From contig NZ_CP060092.1 of NCBI RefSeq assembly GCF_014217335.1, positions 1,753,501 to 1,817,500 on the forward strand: DNA of 64,000 nucleotides. The letters are read 5' to 3'. This DNA is from Teredinibacter purpureus (GTDB taxonomy: Bacteria > Pseudomonadota > Gammaproteobacteria > Pseudomonadales > Cellvibrionaceae). The notes under the pieces were generated by a model. That model saw only the letters and a program-made list of their open reading frames with translations. It ran no database searches and was not told the origin of the DNA. The first letter of the stretch is position 1; each line of letters opens with the position of its first letter. Made by a program: the position numbers and the translations under genes. Shown here in pieces: positions 28,295 through 37,170 of this stretch.

Positions 28295-29698
28295 TTACGA
28301 CTGTAAAATACTGATAAGTTTTTGACAAATATCGGTAGAGGCTATGCCATCTCTCTTTTCTGTTTCGCTCAGCAGGCCTGATAACGAGCTAATAAAAATA
28401 GCGCCGTCTTTTTTGTGAGGCGTTATTGCGCCGTGCGAGCCTTTCACTAAATGGGTGTCTAAAGGTATTACGTCCATCAGTGTTCGAAAACCGAGTTTTT
28501 TCTTGATGAGTTTGGCTCCTACTTTCAACAGCGGGAAACGAATTGCAGGGTCGAGAAAAAGCTCGACTGGGTCGTAGCCGGGTTTTCGATGAATGTCGAC
28601 ACATCGTGCAAAATCCGGTGCTTTTGTGTCGTCAAGCCAGTAGTAATAGCTAAACCAAGCATCAGGTTTGGCGATGGCAACTAATTCACCGCTACGCGGG
28701 TGATCTAACCCTGCTTGAAACTTTTCTTCTTTTCCGAGAACACACTCAATTTCGTCTTGCTGCTCCAGTAGCGCGCGTACTTTCGGTACTAGTGCGGGGT
28801 CTTGAATATAGACATGGGCGAGCTGGTGGTCGGCAACGGCAAATACTTTGCTGGCACCGGCGTCCAGTAATTCTAGGCCAAGTTCTTCTCGCAGCGTAAT
28901 CCAGCCCTTTTGGCGGAACAGCCTGTTGAGGTGGCAAGCGCGGCTAACCGGCTGTATGCCGTACTCGGAAAGCACAACCAATTCATAATTATGTGCTTTT
29001 GCGTAGTCAGCCAATTTTCCGCACACCGCGTCAATCGCCTTAAGTTCGTCGCCAATGCTACTGTGCTCGGGCCCCACTTTTTGTAACGCGTAATCTAAAT
29101 GCGGTAAGTAAACGGCAGCAAAATCAGGGGATTGTTGCTCAAGGGTTTTTAGTGCGCATTCGGCTATCCACTGGGTAGAGGTGATATTGCTTTTTGGCCC
29201 CCAAAAATTGAACAGTGGGAAGCTGCCTAACGCTTCGTTAATGTCGGCTCGCAGCGCTGTTGGAGCGGTGTAGATGTCGGGTAATTTACGGCCATCTGAT
29301 GGGTACATGGGGCGAACAGTAATGGCAGTGTCAGCAGGGCAGTACATGTTATACCAGCAAAAAATATTCGCCGTGGTCGCGTTTGTGGACTGCTGCTTCA
29401 CTTTATCCCATATTTGTTCAGCCTGAATGAGGTGGTTGCTTTGGTGCCAAAACCGCACTTCTGCTTGATCGCGAAAATACCAACCGTTGCCGACAATGCC
29501 GTGATCCGCAGGTGTCTTGCCCGTAAAATAAGTGGTTTGCACGGAACACGTCACCGCTGGCAGCATCGACTGAATATGGCTTTGACAGCCAGCGTTAGCC
29601 ATTTTCTGCAAATGAGGGGTGTGTTCGCCAATGTGTTTGGGGCTTAGCCCAACGACATTAAGTACCAGTAGTTTAGGTGTATGAGAGTTCTGAGGCAC
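28295..29698 (-). CDS. eboF: EboF: alkaline-phosphatase-superfamily phosphodiesterase
   Basis: 467 residues of nucleotide pyrophosphatase/phosphodiesterase type. The start LLVLNVVGLSPKHIGEHTP lies near the first metal site. MLPAVTCSVQTTYFTG carries the Thr nucleophile, followed by DHGIVGNGWYF. YLPHLDYALQKVGPEH and LSEYGI provide later metal ligands. There is no signal peptide, so it is probably cytoplasmic. It is the last gene of the ebo operon, starting one base before the eboB stop. The ebo cluster was shown in cyanobacteria to be needed to move a scytonemin precursor to the periplasm. The substrate here is unknown. Confidence 0.88.
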   Translation of the reverse strand: MPQNSHTPKLLVLNVVGLSPKHIGEHTPHLQKMANAGCQSHIQSMLPAVTCSVQTTYFTGKTPADHGIVGNGWYFRDQAEVRFWHQSNHLIQAEQIWDKVKQQSTNATTANIFCWYNMYCPADTAITVRPMYPSDGRKLPDIYTAPTALRADINEALGSFPLFNFWGPKSNITSTQWIAECALKTLEQQSPDFAAVYLPHLDYALQKVGPEHSSIGDELKAIDAVCGKLADYAKAHNYELVVLSEYGIQPVSRACHLNRLFRQKGWITLREELGLELLDAGASKVFAVADHQLAHVYIQDPALVPKVRALLEQQDEIECVLGKEEKFQAGLDHPRSGELVAIAKPDAWFSYYYWLDDTKAPDFARCVDIHRKPGYDPVELFLDPAIRFPLLKVGAKLIKKKLGFRTLMDVIPLDTHLVKGSHGAITPHKKDGAIFISSLSGLLSETEKRDGIASTDICQKLISILQS

Positions 29699-30577
29699 TT
29701 ATTCAACCACCTGAGGCTTTTGGCCTCGTAATACCGAGTTGCCCTCAAATAATTCTGCTTGGTCGTACCCAGATTCGGTCCAGTCCGATTCTTTAATTTG
29801 CCCGCTTTGGCTGTAAGCGGTTACAGCATTGAGATAACACATTTTGTGGACGTCTTCTTTAGGAATGCCGGACTGCAACATGAGGTTGGCGGTTTTGGGA
29901 ACGGATAAAGGATCAGAAACGCCCCAGTCGGCGCTGGAGTCGATAAAAATTCTTTCCGAGCCGTATTCCCGTGCAATGTTAACCATGCGTTCGCTACCCA
30001 TTTTGGTTTGAGGGTAAAGGGTAAACGCGGTCCAGTAACCGCGGTCTAAGACTTCTTTAACGGTTAGCTCATTGTTGTGATCGATCACAACTTGAGTAGG
30101 GTCTAACCCGTGCTCAGCGCAGAGCTCCATCGTTAAAATGGTTCCCTTTAACTTATCGCGGTGCGGCGTATGAACCATAACCGGTAGATTGAAATCTTTG
30201 GCTAGTTCAAGCTGCGCGCGTAAATATTTTTCTTCGAGCGCCGTACCTTCATCAAACCCGATTTCGCCAACGGCGACAACACCCTCTTTTGCGAGGAATA
30301 GCGGCAGTATTGCCATAACTTCTTCGGCGAGCGCTTCGTTATTTGCTTCTTTAGAATTTAGGCCGATCGTACAATAATGTTTGATGCCGAATTGTGAGGC
30401 GCGAAAGCGCTCCCAGCCAACCAGTGAGGCCAAATAATCCCGATAGGTTTCCACGGATGTGCGGGGTTGACCCAGCCAAAAAGCGGGTTCTATGACGGCG
30501 ACAACACCGGCTTTGGCCATTGCTTCGTAGTCATCGGTGGTGCGAGCACTCATATGAACGTGCGGATCGATATACAT
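29699..30577 (-). CDS. eboB: EboB: TatD-like metal-dependent hydrolase
   Basis: About 292 residues. The start MYIDPHVHMSARTTDDYEAM gives the HxH metal motif of the amidohydrolase/TatD fold. VAVGEIGFDEG carries the Glu ligand, VMVHTPHRDK and VIDHNNE the later His ligands, and FIDSSADWGVSDP the final Asp. I chose the ATG at 30577 because AAGGTG lies 7 bases upstream and family members start this way; an ATG nine codons earlier lacks a ribosome site. It is a cytoplasmic operon member between eboA and eboF. The exact substrate of EboB is not established. Confidence 0.9.
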   Translation of the reverse strand: MYIDPHVHMSARTTDDYEAMAKAGVVAVIEPAFWLGQPRTSVETYRDYLASLVGWERFRASQFGIKHYCTIGLNSKEANNEALAEEVMAILPLFLAKEGVVAVGEIGFDEGTALEEKYLRAQLELAKDFNLPVMVHTPHRDKLKGTILTMELCAEHGLDPTQVVIDHNNELTVKEVLDRGYWTAFTLYPQTKMGSERMVNIAREYGSERIFIDSSADWGVSDPLSVPKTANLMLQSGIPKEDVHKMCYLNAVTAYSQSGQIKESDWTESGYDQAELFEGNSVLRGQKPQVVE

Positions 30578-30619
30578 GGTAATCACCTTATGTCTTTGTG
30601 TCATTGAGAGGTTGACGCT

Positions 30620-31495
30620 CTAATTGCCCATGCTGGCGATAGTGGGCCAGTGTTGGGGTGCATGGGTTTGGGCAACGTTTTTGGCGAGAATGGTGGCTAA
30701 GGGTTGTGCCGTTGAATGAGGGTTTTCTTGTAACGACAGTGCAATAGCGGCACGAATTCTAGCGTTGCTACGTGTAAATTCGTGCTCTAAATAAGCCAGC
30801 ATTTTGTCGGTGCTACACTGCCAGCCAATACAGCAATATAAATCCCATGGCACAGCGCGGCTAGCGGCATGACGTTCGAGGCTGTAGTCGTGAAGCATTG
30901 TGATTAATGCTTCGTTATTGCGGGCTCTTAAACCCTCAATAGACCAAATAGGGGCCGCTAGAAACGCCGCCTTTAGAATGAGCTGGTTCCACCCCGCGGA
31001 GTCGAAATGTAAGCTTGCGAATGTATTACGGTGGGCCACTGCACTGAACACACTTTCGATATTACTGCGCGCCGCTTCGCGCGCGCGCTCCACAAAACAC
31101 TCGCCGTGCGGTATGAAACGCAAACTTTGCACCAGCAAAATTTGTTCATTTACGTCGGCTGTTTTGAACAGCTCGTTAATCGCTGTAACGTAGGTTGCTT
31201 GGTCGACACTATTCGCTAACGATAGCAAAACCACTAATCTCGCGGCTTGAGCATGTTCCCATTGCTGAAGCACCTGGAATGGGTCGTAGTCGTCCAGCTT
31301 CAACGCATCGTTCTTTGAGGTTTTTTGTTTTTCAAACCATCGAGGACAAATGGCAAAAAGATAAAAAAAAGCGTGTTGGCTAGGTTTATGAGTTAGTGAC
31401 GCTAAACTATGAGAAAGCTTTTCAAAACCCTCCGGTTGCGAAGCGCTGAGGTTATTGAGTAGCGTCTGTAATAATGAACCTGCAAGATTAACCAT
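30620..31495 (-). CDS. eboA: EboA
   Basis: 291 residues, all-helical (HEAT-like look), without a recognisable catalytic motif. The features FYLFAICPRWFEKQKT, a long Leu/Ala-rich middle and DLYCCIGWQC fit the EboA family seen only in ebo operons. The start lies just after the eboC stop, with an AAGGCGAG ribosome site inside the end of eboC. No signal peptide or TM segment. The molecular role is unknown. The assignment rests on its place between eboC and eboB more than on motifs. Confidence 0.8.
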   Translation of the reverse strand: MVNLAGSLLQTLLNNLSASQPEGFEKLSHSLASLTHKPSQHAFFYLFAICPRWFEKQKTSKNDALKLDDYDPFQVLQQWEHAQAARLVVLLSLANSVDQATYVTAINELFKTADVNEQILLVQSLRFIPHGECFVERAREAARSNIESVFSAVAHRNTFASLHFDSAGWNQLILKAAFLAAPIWSIEGLRARNNEALITMLHDYSLERHAASRAVPWDLYCCIGWQCSTDKMLAYLEHEFTRSNARIRAAIALSLQENPHSTAQPLATILAKNVAQTHAPQHWPTIASMGN

Positions 31496-31500
31496 ATGGA

Positions 31501-32400
31501 CTAACTCGCCTTAATGTTACGTTGTAAAATTAAACATAAGCCAAAGCATGCTAGTGCAACGCTAGCCGTGAAAAAATAGCCTAAAGCGAACAATAAACTC
31601 GAGTCGATTAAGCATAACCCTGCTAGAAGACCTCCAATCGCTTTTGGGATAAAACGTTGTGGCCCTGGCAACAAAAAACGAATGCTATAGATGAGCCATG
31701 CAGCGGCGATGGATATGGCCATGAGCGCAGGCCAGTATGCATAGCCCGCTGGAAACGCGATACTGTAGGTTATATAAAGTGCGAACACGAGAGGTGCGGC
31801 CAATAACACTAATGGTATAAAGCTGCTGACATGATTTAAATGTTCGCTGCGTGCTAGATAAGTTATGCCTGCGATGTAGGCTGTTAAGCAGATACCCGCA
31901 GCGAATAAGGTGCCGTTAAGTGTTCCTACGAGTAGCGCGGCAGTGATATACAGCATGCATCGACAGCTTCCCATCACCCACGCACTGAAAGACCATTGTT
32001 TGTGCTTCCAGTCATACAGCAGAATACAGAGGATAAGAAGGGAAGCCGCAGTGAGAGCGACCGCTCTTTTTTCATAAGGTGTTGTTCCCGCGAAGATTGC
32101 TAATGCCACGATAAAAAAAAGTGTCGCGAAGCTACTTACTTCTTTGACACTGGTTTCGCCGTTAACAATGGGGCGGTTTTGTTGGTGGGCTTTATCCCAC
32201 TCAGCATCGAAAGCGTCGTTAAAAAACATGCCGCCTAGATACAATAGGCTGAAGGCAAACAAGACGGCGGCGAGCAATGCGATAGACGGTGTCGTCGCGG
32301 TGAAAGACACACTTGCGAATGCCATTCCAGCTAAGGCGTTGCTCCACACTGTAGGCAAATTGGAGGAGCGCCCTAGCGTTAACGCTGTTGCCAGTTTCAT
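31501..32400 (-). CDS. eboC: EboC: UbiA-family membrane prenyltransferase
   Basis: 299 residues with about eight hydrophobic helices. The first Asp-rich motif is clear: FFNDAFDAEWDKAHQQNRP (NDxxDxxxD). The second (LYDWKHKQWS) is less canonical. UbiA enzymes transfer a prenyl group to an aromatic or other acceptor at the membrane. The ATG overlaps the eboE stop as ATGA, so the two are translationally coupled. Together with the membrane domain on EboD it gives this operon two membrane proteins. Confidence 0.92.
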   Translation of the reverse strand: MKLATALTLGRSSNLPTVWSNALAGMAFASVSFTATTPSIALLAAVLFAFSLLYLGGMFFNDAFDAEWDKAHQQNRPIVNGETSVKEVSSFATLFFIVALAIFAGTTPYEKRAVALTAASLLILCILLYDWKHKQWSFSAWVMGSCRCMLYITAALLVGTLNGTLFAAGICLTAYIAGITYLARSEHLNHVSSFIPLVLLAAPLVFALYITYSIAFPAGYAYWPALMAISIAAAWLIYSIRFLLPGPQRFIPKAIGGLLAGLCLIDSSLLFALGYFFTASVALACFGLCLILQRNIKAS

Positions 32401-33542
32401 TGTAATTTATCCTTTATCCACAGTAGTTCCCGGCTAATATTGTCGACAACGGAGCTTGCGCGCAGGTGGGAGGGCAAAACGTCAAAGGTATAGGTTTCAA
32501 CTTCCAGGTGTGCGGTGATCATGTGCTTTTTTTGTTGCGCTAATAACGTAAGCAGATCGCGCTGTGTCGTTTGCAATAGGCCCATCGACGCGCAAAAAAC
32601 GGGAACATGAAAATGGCTGCGTAAATCACTGTGATTGGCAGCTTTATTCAATGCCGGTTGAAGATCCATAAAAAAGTGCTGTTCGTCGTTATGTCGCACA
32701 CTGGTTTGGTGTAAATAAACGTTATCGGTGAAAGCCGATAGTTGCGTGCGCATGTCGTCGTTTAAGTTGGGAATATGTAACGCTGCCGTTAATTGTATTT
32801 TATAAATGGGAATTTCGGCCGTCAGTAACTGTTGTGCGCTTTCGACGGAATCTTCAAACATGACCGCTGCGTGGCAGGTGTCTAAGCAAACGCCAATGTA
32901 TTCTTTAAGCAACTTGTTTTCGGCATCACTGGCGGTAAACATAAACTGTTGAAAAAAGTTAAGCGTATCTTGCGTTGTTTCTAAATAGCAGCCGGGCTCC
33001 GGTTCAAGTGCCAGCTGGATAGTGTTGCTGGTTTGTGTTTTTAGCTCGGCCAAAAAGTGGGCGAGTCGTTTTAAGTTGTTCGCGGCCATGTGCACGGCTG
33101 TTGTATTGCAGAAGTTGGGCTTAAACCCAACTGGCACGGTTGAAATACTGCCTTGTATTCCCTTTGGTAGTAATTCGGATAATATTTCGGCCAGTTGGCA
33201 GCTGTAGATAAAACGTTCTTCCGTTTGCCAGTCGGGTTGATAGACCTGTTCTTTAACCGGTTGCCCGTGAAAGGTACCGTAAGGAAAACCGTTAAGGGTA
33301 AAAACGTAGAGATTTTCCTCATTCAGCCAATGTTTAAATTCTATTAGGGCCGTGTAGTTATCACATAAATATCGTGCCGCAATGGCGGAAAGCCGCAGCC
33401 CAACCCCAAAGGGCGTGTCGGGGTTTACGCGTTTTTTAATTGCAGGCAGGTATCGGCGTAAATTTTGAACGAGCGTAGGCCAATCTTCACCAGGATGAAT
33501 GTTCGTGCAATAAGTGAGATGGCTGCCGTCTGAAAGTTTCAT
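32397..33542 (-). CDS. eboE: EboE: xylose-isomerase-like TIM-barrel protein
   Basis: 381 residues opening LTYCTNIHPGEDWPTLVQNL, as usual for EboE. A TIM-barrel pattern with likely metal ligands follows: LALEPEPGCYLE (Glu), GVCLDTCHAAVMFED (Asp/His) and YKIQLTAAL. The fold is that of sugar isomerases and endonuclease IV. No export signal. The start codon lies 10 bases after the eboD stop. In other ebo clusters this protein is called a metabolite traffic protein; its reaction is unknown. Confidence 0.9.
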   Translation of the reverse strand: MKLSDGSHLTYCTNIHPGEDWPTLVQNLRRYLPAIKKRVNPDTPFGVGLRLSAIAARYLCDNYTALIEFKHWLNEENLYVFTLNGFPYGTFHGQPVKEQVYQPDWQTEERFIYSCQLAEILSELLPKGIQGSISTVPVGFKPNFCNTTAVHMAANNLKRLAHFLAELKTQTSNTIQLALEPEPGCYLETTQDTLNFFQQFMFTASDAENKLLKEYIGVCLDTCHAAVMFEDSVESAQQLLTAEIPIYKIQLTAALHIPNLNDDMRTQLSAFTDNVYLHQTSVRHNDEQHFFMDLQPALNKAANHSDLRSHFHVPVFCASMGLLQTTQRDLLTLLAQQKKHMITAHLEVETYTFDVLPSHLRASSVVDNISRELLWIKDKLQ

Positions 33543-33552
33543 TGTGTTTCAG

Positions 33553-35448
33553 TTAGGCAGCGCTATTGTCGACAGTCTTGGCCGAGGCTTGAAAAAAATT
33601 CTGTAATTTATTGCGCGCGCGCAGTAAGGCCTGCTGATCAATATGATTGGCTTCTAAGGTTTTTCCAAACCCTGTGAGTAAAGTAATACAGAGCTGGCCG
33701 CCAAGGTGTTGACGAAATTCTTCTAAGCCTTTGAGTAGAGCGCTTTCTCCCTGTTCGGTGTTCCAGTGCAAACTGGGGTGCCATACGTCGAAACCCAGTG
33801 ACCGAATAAGAAAAATAATATGCTCAGCTTTATCTTGTTCTAGGAGACCCACTTCAACGGCGTAGAGCGCGTCGAGCGCCATGCCTATAGCAACCGCTTC
33901 ACCGTGTGAAAGTGCGTGAGAGGTGAGAGATTCTAATTTGTGTGCACTCCAATGACCGTAATCTAAGGGGCGGGCACTTCCCATTTCAAAGGGGTCGCCG
34001 CCGTTACAAATTTGATTTAGGTGTAGTTCTGCGCAACGTTTAATGAGATGAGCCGATGCCTTGCTTTCGCGTTGTACTAGCGCTTCGCGATTAGCGTAAA
34101 TCCAGTGATAAAAATTGGCGTCTCGAATTAAGGCTACTTTAATCGCTTCGGCAAAGCCTGAGCGAAAATCGCGATCGGCCAAGCTATCGAGAAAAACAGC
34201 ATCGTTAATAATGGCGTGAGGGACGGCAAAGCAGCCAAGTAAATTTTTAATGCCCACGCTGTTAATGCCATTTTTTACGCCCACGCCTGCGTCGTTTTGA
34301 GCGAGTACAGTGGTAGGCATTCTAATGAGTCGGATACCTCGGTGAAACGTAGCGGCCGCATAGCCTACTGCATCGAGCACACCGCCGCCGCCAATGGCAA
34401 TAACATAGGATTGGCGGTCGAGTTCTGCTTCCAGCATGAGGCTGTGCATGCGCTCTATTTGAGTGTGGGTTTTGGCCGCTTCGCTGGCGGGTACGGTATG
34501 TAAGGTGTTGTGCCAGTCTATGTTGTGTACGGCGCAATATTGCCGAATTTGTGCGTCGAGAAGGGGTTGCTTGTCGAGTACACCTTGGTCGATAAAAAAT
34601 TGCACTTTGACTGTGGCACCGGTCGATTTACCACGGCATAGCTGCTTGATAAGCGTGCTATTTGCCGGTTGGAATGCATGGCGAGTAAAGCAAAGCGGAT
34701 AACTAAAATCGATGTTAAAGCGTGGGTTTAGCTGGTTCTCTGTTTGTTCGATATGTGATGTTTTTTGGGCTTTGGGTGCGGTTAGCCATTGGACGAACCG
34801 ATAAGACGCGAGTGCCACTATGGGCAGACTAATGCTGGCAGCGAATGCGAGCCCAAAAGACGCGTAGTGATTGGCCCAGCTACCTACACTGGCGTAGGCA
34901 AAGGCGATGCCAGCGTTTGACAGCATGGTGATAGGTAAGAATGTGCGAAGGGGCATTTTGGTAAGCCCGGCAGTGACTACGGAGGCCTCGGCCAAGACGG
35001 GAATCGCGCGCGTAAAGAGCAACGCACTACTGCCGTACCGCTGTGCAGCCAAGTGCGCGGCATCGATATCGTGTTTAGCGAAGAAGCGACGGAGCAGTGT
35101 TTTATTCGCGCTGGCACCAAGACCATAGCCCAGTATGCAGCCTGCGCACATGCCAGCCCAAATGACCAAAAAGCCTGTGATAAAGCCTTGTGAAATAACG
35201 GCCCAAATAGACAGTACGCTTGACGGAATAGGCAGTACAACATCAAAGGTTAGGCCTAGAAATATAAGCCCGCTGGCAAGCACGCCGTGTTCGAGCGTGG
35301 TGACGCTTTCGAGCAGGGCGTTCAGTGACTCTTCTAATAAAAAGTGGGAACCCACAATTAAAAGGATAATGAGCGCAACAATGGCGCTATACCGCGTCAG
35401 TGATTGCAGAGCGCTAGAGTGACCCGAATGTGGGTGGGAGCCGCGCAT
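33553..35448 (-). CDS. eboD: EboD: DedA/VTT membrane domain fused to 3-dehydroquinate synthase-like domain
   Basis: 631 residues, against roughly 350-400 for a plain dehydroquinate-synthase-like protein. Residues about 15-215 form a polytopic membrane domain of DedA/VTT type (LTFDVVLPIPSSVLSIWAV, GYGLGA, LFTRAIPVLAEASVVTAGLT). From about 240 the sugar-phosphate cyclase domain follows: SYVIAIGGGGVLDAVGYAAA (NAD-binding), AQNDAGVGVKNGIN, FRSGFAEAIKVALI, then HWSAHKLE and HALSHGEAVAIG with metal-binding His. The start has GAGGT 6 bases upstream and the frame is uninterrupted, so it is a true fusion rather than two genes. It probably makes a cyclitol-like intermediate at the membrane. It heads the operon D-E-C-A-B-F. 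Confidence 0.9.
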   Translation of the reverse strand: MRGSHPHSGHSSALQSLTRYSAIVALIILLIVGSHFLLEESLNALLESVTTLEHGVLASGLIFLGLTFDVVLPIPSSVLSIWAVISQGFITGFLVIWAGMCAGCILGYGLGASANKTLLRRFFAKHDIDAAHLAAQRYGSSALLFTRAIPVLAEASVVTAGLTKMPLRTFLPITMLSNAGIAFAYASVGSWANHYASFGLAFAASISLPIVALASYRFVQWLTAPKAQKTSHIEQTENQLNPRFNIDFSYPLCFTRHAFQPANSTLIKQLCRGKSTGATVKVQFFIDQGVLDKQPLLDAQIRQYCAVHNIDWHNTLHTVPASEAAKTHTQIERMHSLMLEAELDRQSYVIAIGGGGVLDAVGYAAATFHRGIRLIRMPTTVLAQNDAGVGVKNGINSVGIKNLLGCFAVPHAIINDAVFLDSLADRDFRSGFAEAIKVALIRDANFYHWIYANREALVQRESKASAHLIKRCAELHLNQICNGGDPFEMGSARPLDYGHWSAHKLESLTSHALSHGEAVAIGMALDALYAVEVGLLEQDKAEHIIFLIRSLGFDVWHPSLHWNTEQGESALLKGLEEFRQHLGGQLCITLLTGFGKTLEANHIDQQALLRARNKLQNFFQASAKTVDNSAA

Positions 35449-35542
35449 AGTAAGACCTCAATTATTATTATTTGTTTTTTAGCAACGCAGTATAAATTGT
35501 GCGCATTAGCATAAAGGATCGATAAGGCTAATGCCACGGCGT

Positions 35543-36121
35543 TTATATTGCTTCGGCAGCTGCATCCCGCACTAAACGTAGCATTTTAGGCTTAATGCGT
35601 TCGTCATAGGTGGCGGCGCCATTCGCAAAATCGACATACCATGAATAGTGGGTGTAGAAATGGTATGGCGAAGAACTCCACACATGGCTTCTGGCAGGAC
35701 TGGGGAACAGGCGGATGTTAATCGCAGGCGCGGAGCATTGGAGTTCTGCCAGAGTACTAAGCTCCCGAATATTCGGTAAGCGCCAATCGGTGCTGCCTGC
35801 AAAGCCATTTTCGGTGTTCAGTGCCGTTACGTGGATTAATGCTTCGGCCCAGTTTAACTCTAATGCTGTGCCTTCATTGCAGGTTTCACCTGTGGTGCCG
35901 AGTAGACATTGGCTCCAGGTTAAGTCTGTTTGTGAATCGGTAACCGTGTGGTTGTTATGTTGAACGTAGCGGTTATCGGGGGCCGTTGCGATGATCGTGT
36001 CGTTTTGGCAGTGTTGCTCTTCCTGCGCGAGCAGGTTAGGGGCTAGGCCCACTAAGCAGAGCAATAACGTGGTATCGAAAAATCGATAAAGCGGGTGTAA
36101 ATGTTGGTTAGAGAGGTTCAT
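35543..36121 (-). CDS. Exported DUF1566 (Lcl-type) domain protein
   Basis: 192 residues. An N-terminal hydrophobic stretch (TTLLLCLVGLAPNLLAQ) looks like a cleavable signal peptide. The rest is a DUF1566/Lcl C-terminal-like domain: TDSQTDLTWSQCLLG, FAGSTDWRLPNIRELSTL, HVWSSSPY and MLRLVRD. Four Cys could form disulphides. DUF1566 domains occur in extracellular and surface proteins of unclear function. It follows another DUF1566 protein on the same strand with a 13-base gap, so the pair is probably co-transcribed. Confidence 0.8.
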   Translation of the reverse strand: MNLSNQHLHPLYRFFDTTLLLCLVGLAPNLLAQEEQHCQNDTIIATAPDNRYVQHNNHTVTDSQTDLTWSQCLLGTTGETCNEGTALELNWAEALIHVTALNTENGFAGSTDWRLPNIRELSTLAELQCSAPAINIRLFPSPARSHVWSSSPYHFYTHYSWYVDFANGAATYDERIKPKMLRLVRDAAAEAI

Positions 36122-36134
36122 AGTTCGCTCGTAG

Positions 36135-36995
36135 TTATTCGGTAGGATTACTGCGTACCAGTCTTACAAAACGACTGTTGCTACGTTGCAGTGGTGCGGT
36201 AAAACCGAATTGAAAGCTCACGGCCCATGCGCTGGTGTTGTTGCCCGCTACGGGTGAACGGCTCCAATAAAATTCGTTTTGGGTATTGGGAAAATAGGTG
36301 TTGTCGATGGCTGGCATTGTTCGCCCAAAGTGAGGGAGTGTTTCAAGTTCAGGGCGCGAGGGTATGCGCCAGTCGGTATAACCACACCAGCCTTCTTTGT
36401 TCACCCTGCTGAGAAACTCGTCGGTATTACAGTAGGTGGTCGGGGTTTTTACGTTGTAGCCGCTGCATTGGTCGAAACGTTTATTCCAGTCACCAATGGC
36501 GCCACCATTTTCAGCGCTAGCGCCGCTATACCATGTGAAACGGTCATCGGCGTCGTGCAGGCCGCTGTTGCCGTATACATTATCGCTGGGTTGTTTTACT
36601 TCCCACAACAGGCCGCTGACATTATCTAATACGCAATGCCACGTTTTGGCCGAGGCGGCAAGCGGTTGGCCGTTGGCGTCGATTTTACGGTAGCTAAAAC
36701 CACTGTCTCCATCGTTAGCGCGTGAAGCTTCCGTATCTCGGCCGCGCATGCAGTCTTGTTGTGCAAGAATATCGCCGCTGATCAGTTTGCCCTCGGCAAG
36801 CTCTGCTGTGTCTATGTGCCCACTGCAATCGCTATTGATGTCTTTCGGATAGTTTCCTCCCCACGTGATACCGGTATCGTTGATTTTTTCACGAATGTCG
36901 AGAGGGGGGGGCGTGTCGTTACAGGCAGTCAGTACGGTGATCATACCGCCAACAAGGCTAGAGAGTAGTAACGTTTGGGCTAATGAGTTTGTCAT
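36135..36995 (-). CDS. DUF1566-domain lipoprotein
   Basis: About 286 residues from the ATG at 36995, which gives a good lipoprotein signal (LLLSSLVGGMITVLTACND, lipobox LTAC). The ORF extends upstream to 37124, but that extension would run into the terminator hairpin of the preceding gene. The N-terminal part holds DINSDCSGHIDTAELAEG, a calcium-loop-like or EF-hand-like segment. The DUF1566 core follows: VLDNVSGLLWEVK, GYTDWRIPSRPELETLPHF, FYWSRSP and FVRLVRS. It is probably outer-membrane anchored. No function is known. Confidence 0.8.
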   Translation of the reverse strand: MTNSLAQTLLLSSLVGGMITVLTACNDTPPPLDIREKINDTGITWGGNYPKDINSDCSGHIDTAELAEGKLISGDILAQQDCMRGRDTEASRANDGDSGFSYRKIDANGQPLAASAKTWHCVLDNVSGLLWEVKQPSDNVYGNSGLHDADDRFTWYSGASAENGGAIGDWNKRFDQCSGYNVKTPTTYCNTDEFLSRVNKEGWCGYTDWRIPSRPELETLPHFGRTMPAIDNTYFPNTQNEFYWSRSPVAGNNTSAWAVSFQFGFTAPLQRSNSRFVRLVRSNPTE

Positions 36996-37123
36996 TGTTA
37001 TTATTTTTATCGTTCGATTTAGGAGTGTTTTCCTGCTTTTGGCGCAGGTAATAGAATCCATCATAAAGCCTTTTAGTGGGCCGTCAATCCGCCTTTTTTC
37101 TGAGTTTTGGTGTTCTATCGGCA

Positions 37124-37152
37124 CAAAAAAACCCGGCGCTAGGCCGGGTTTT
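37124..37152 (-). terminator. Terminator after the DUF1552 gene
   Basis: A 9-bp GC-rich stem (AAACCCGGC / GCCGGGTTT) with a 5-base loop, followed by a T-run in the minus-strand direction. It lies 20 bases after the DUF1552 stop and separates it from the DUF1566 pair. Confidence 0.85.
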
Positions 37153-37170
37153 GAGAGGGTGTGTTTTGGA

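Noticed and set aside
36996..37124. Longer N-terminus for the DUF1566 lipoprotein.
   Set aside because: It would overlap the terminator hairpin and hide an otherwise good lipoprotein signal.
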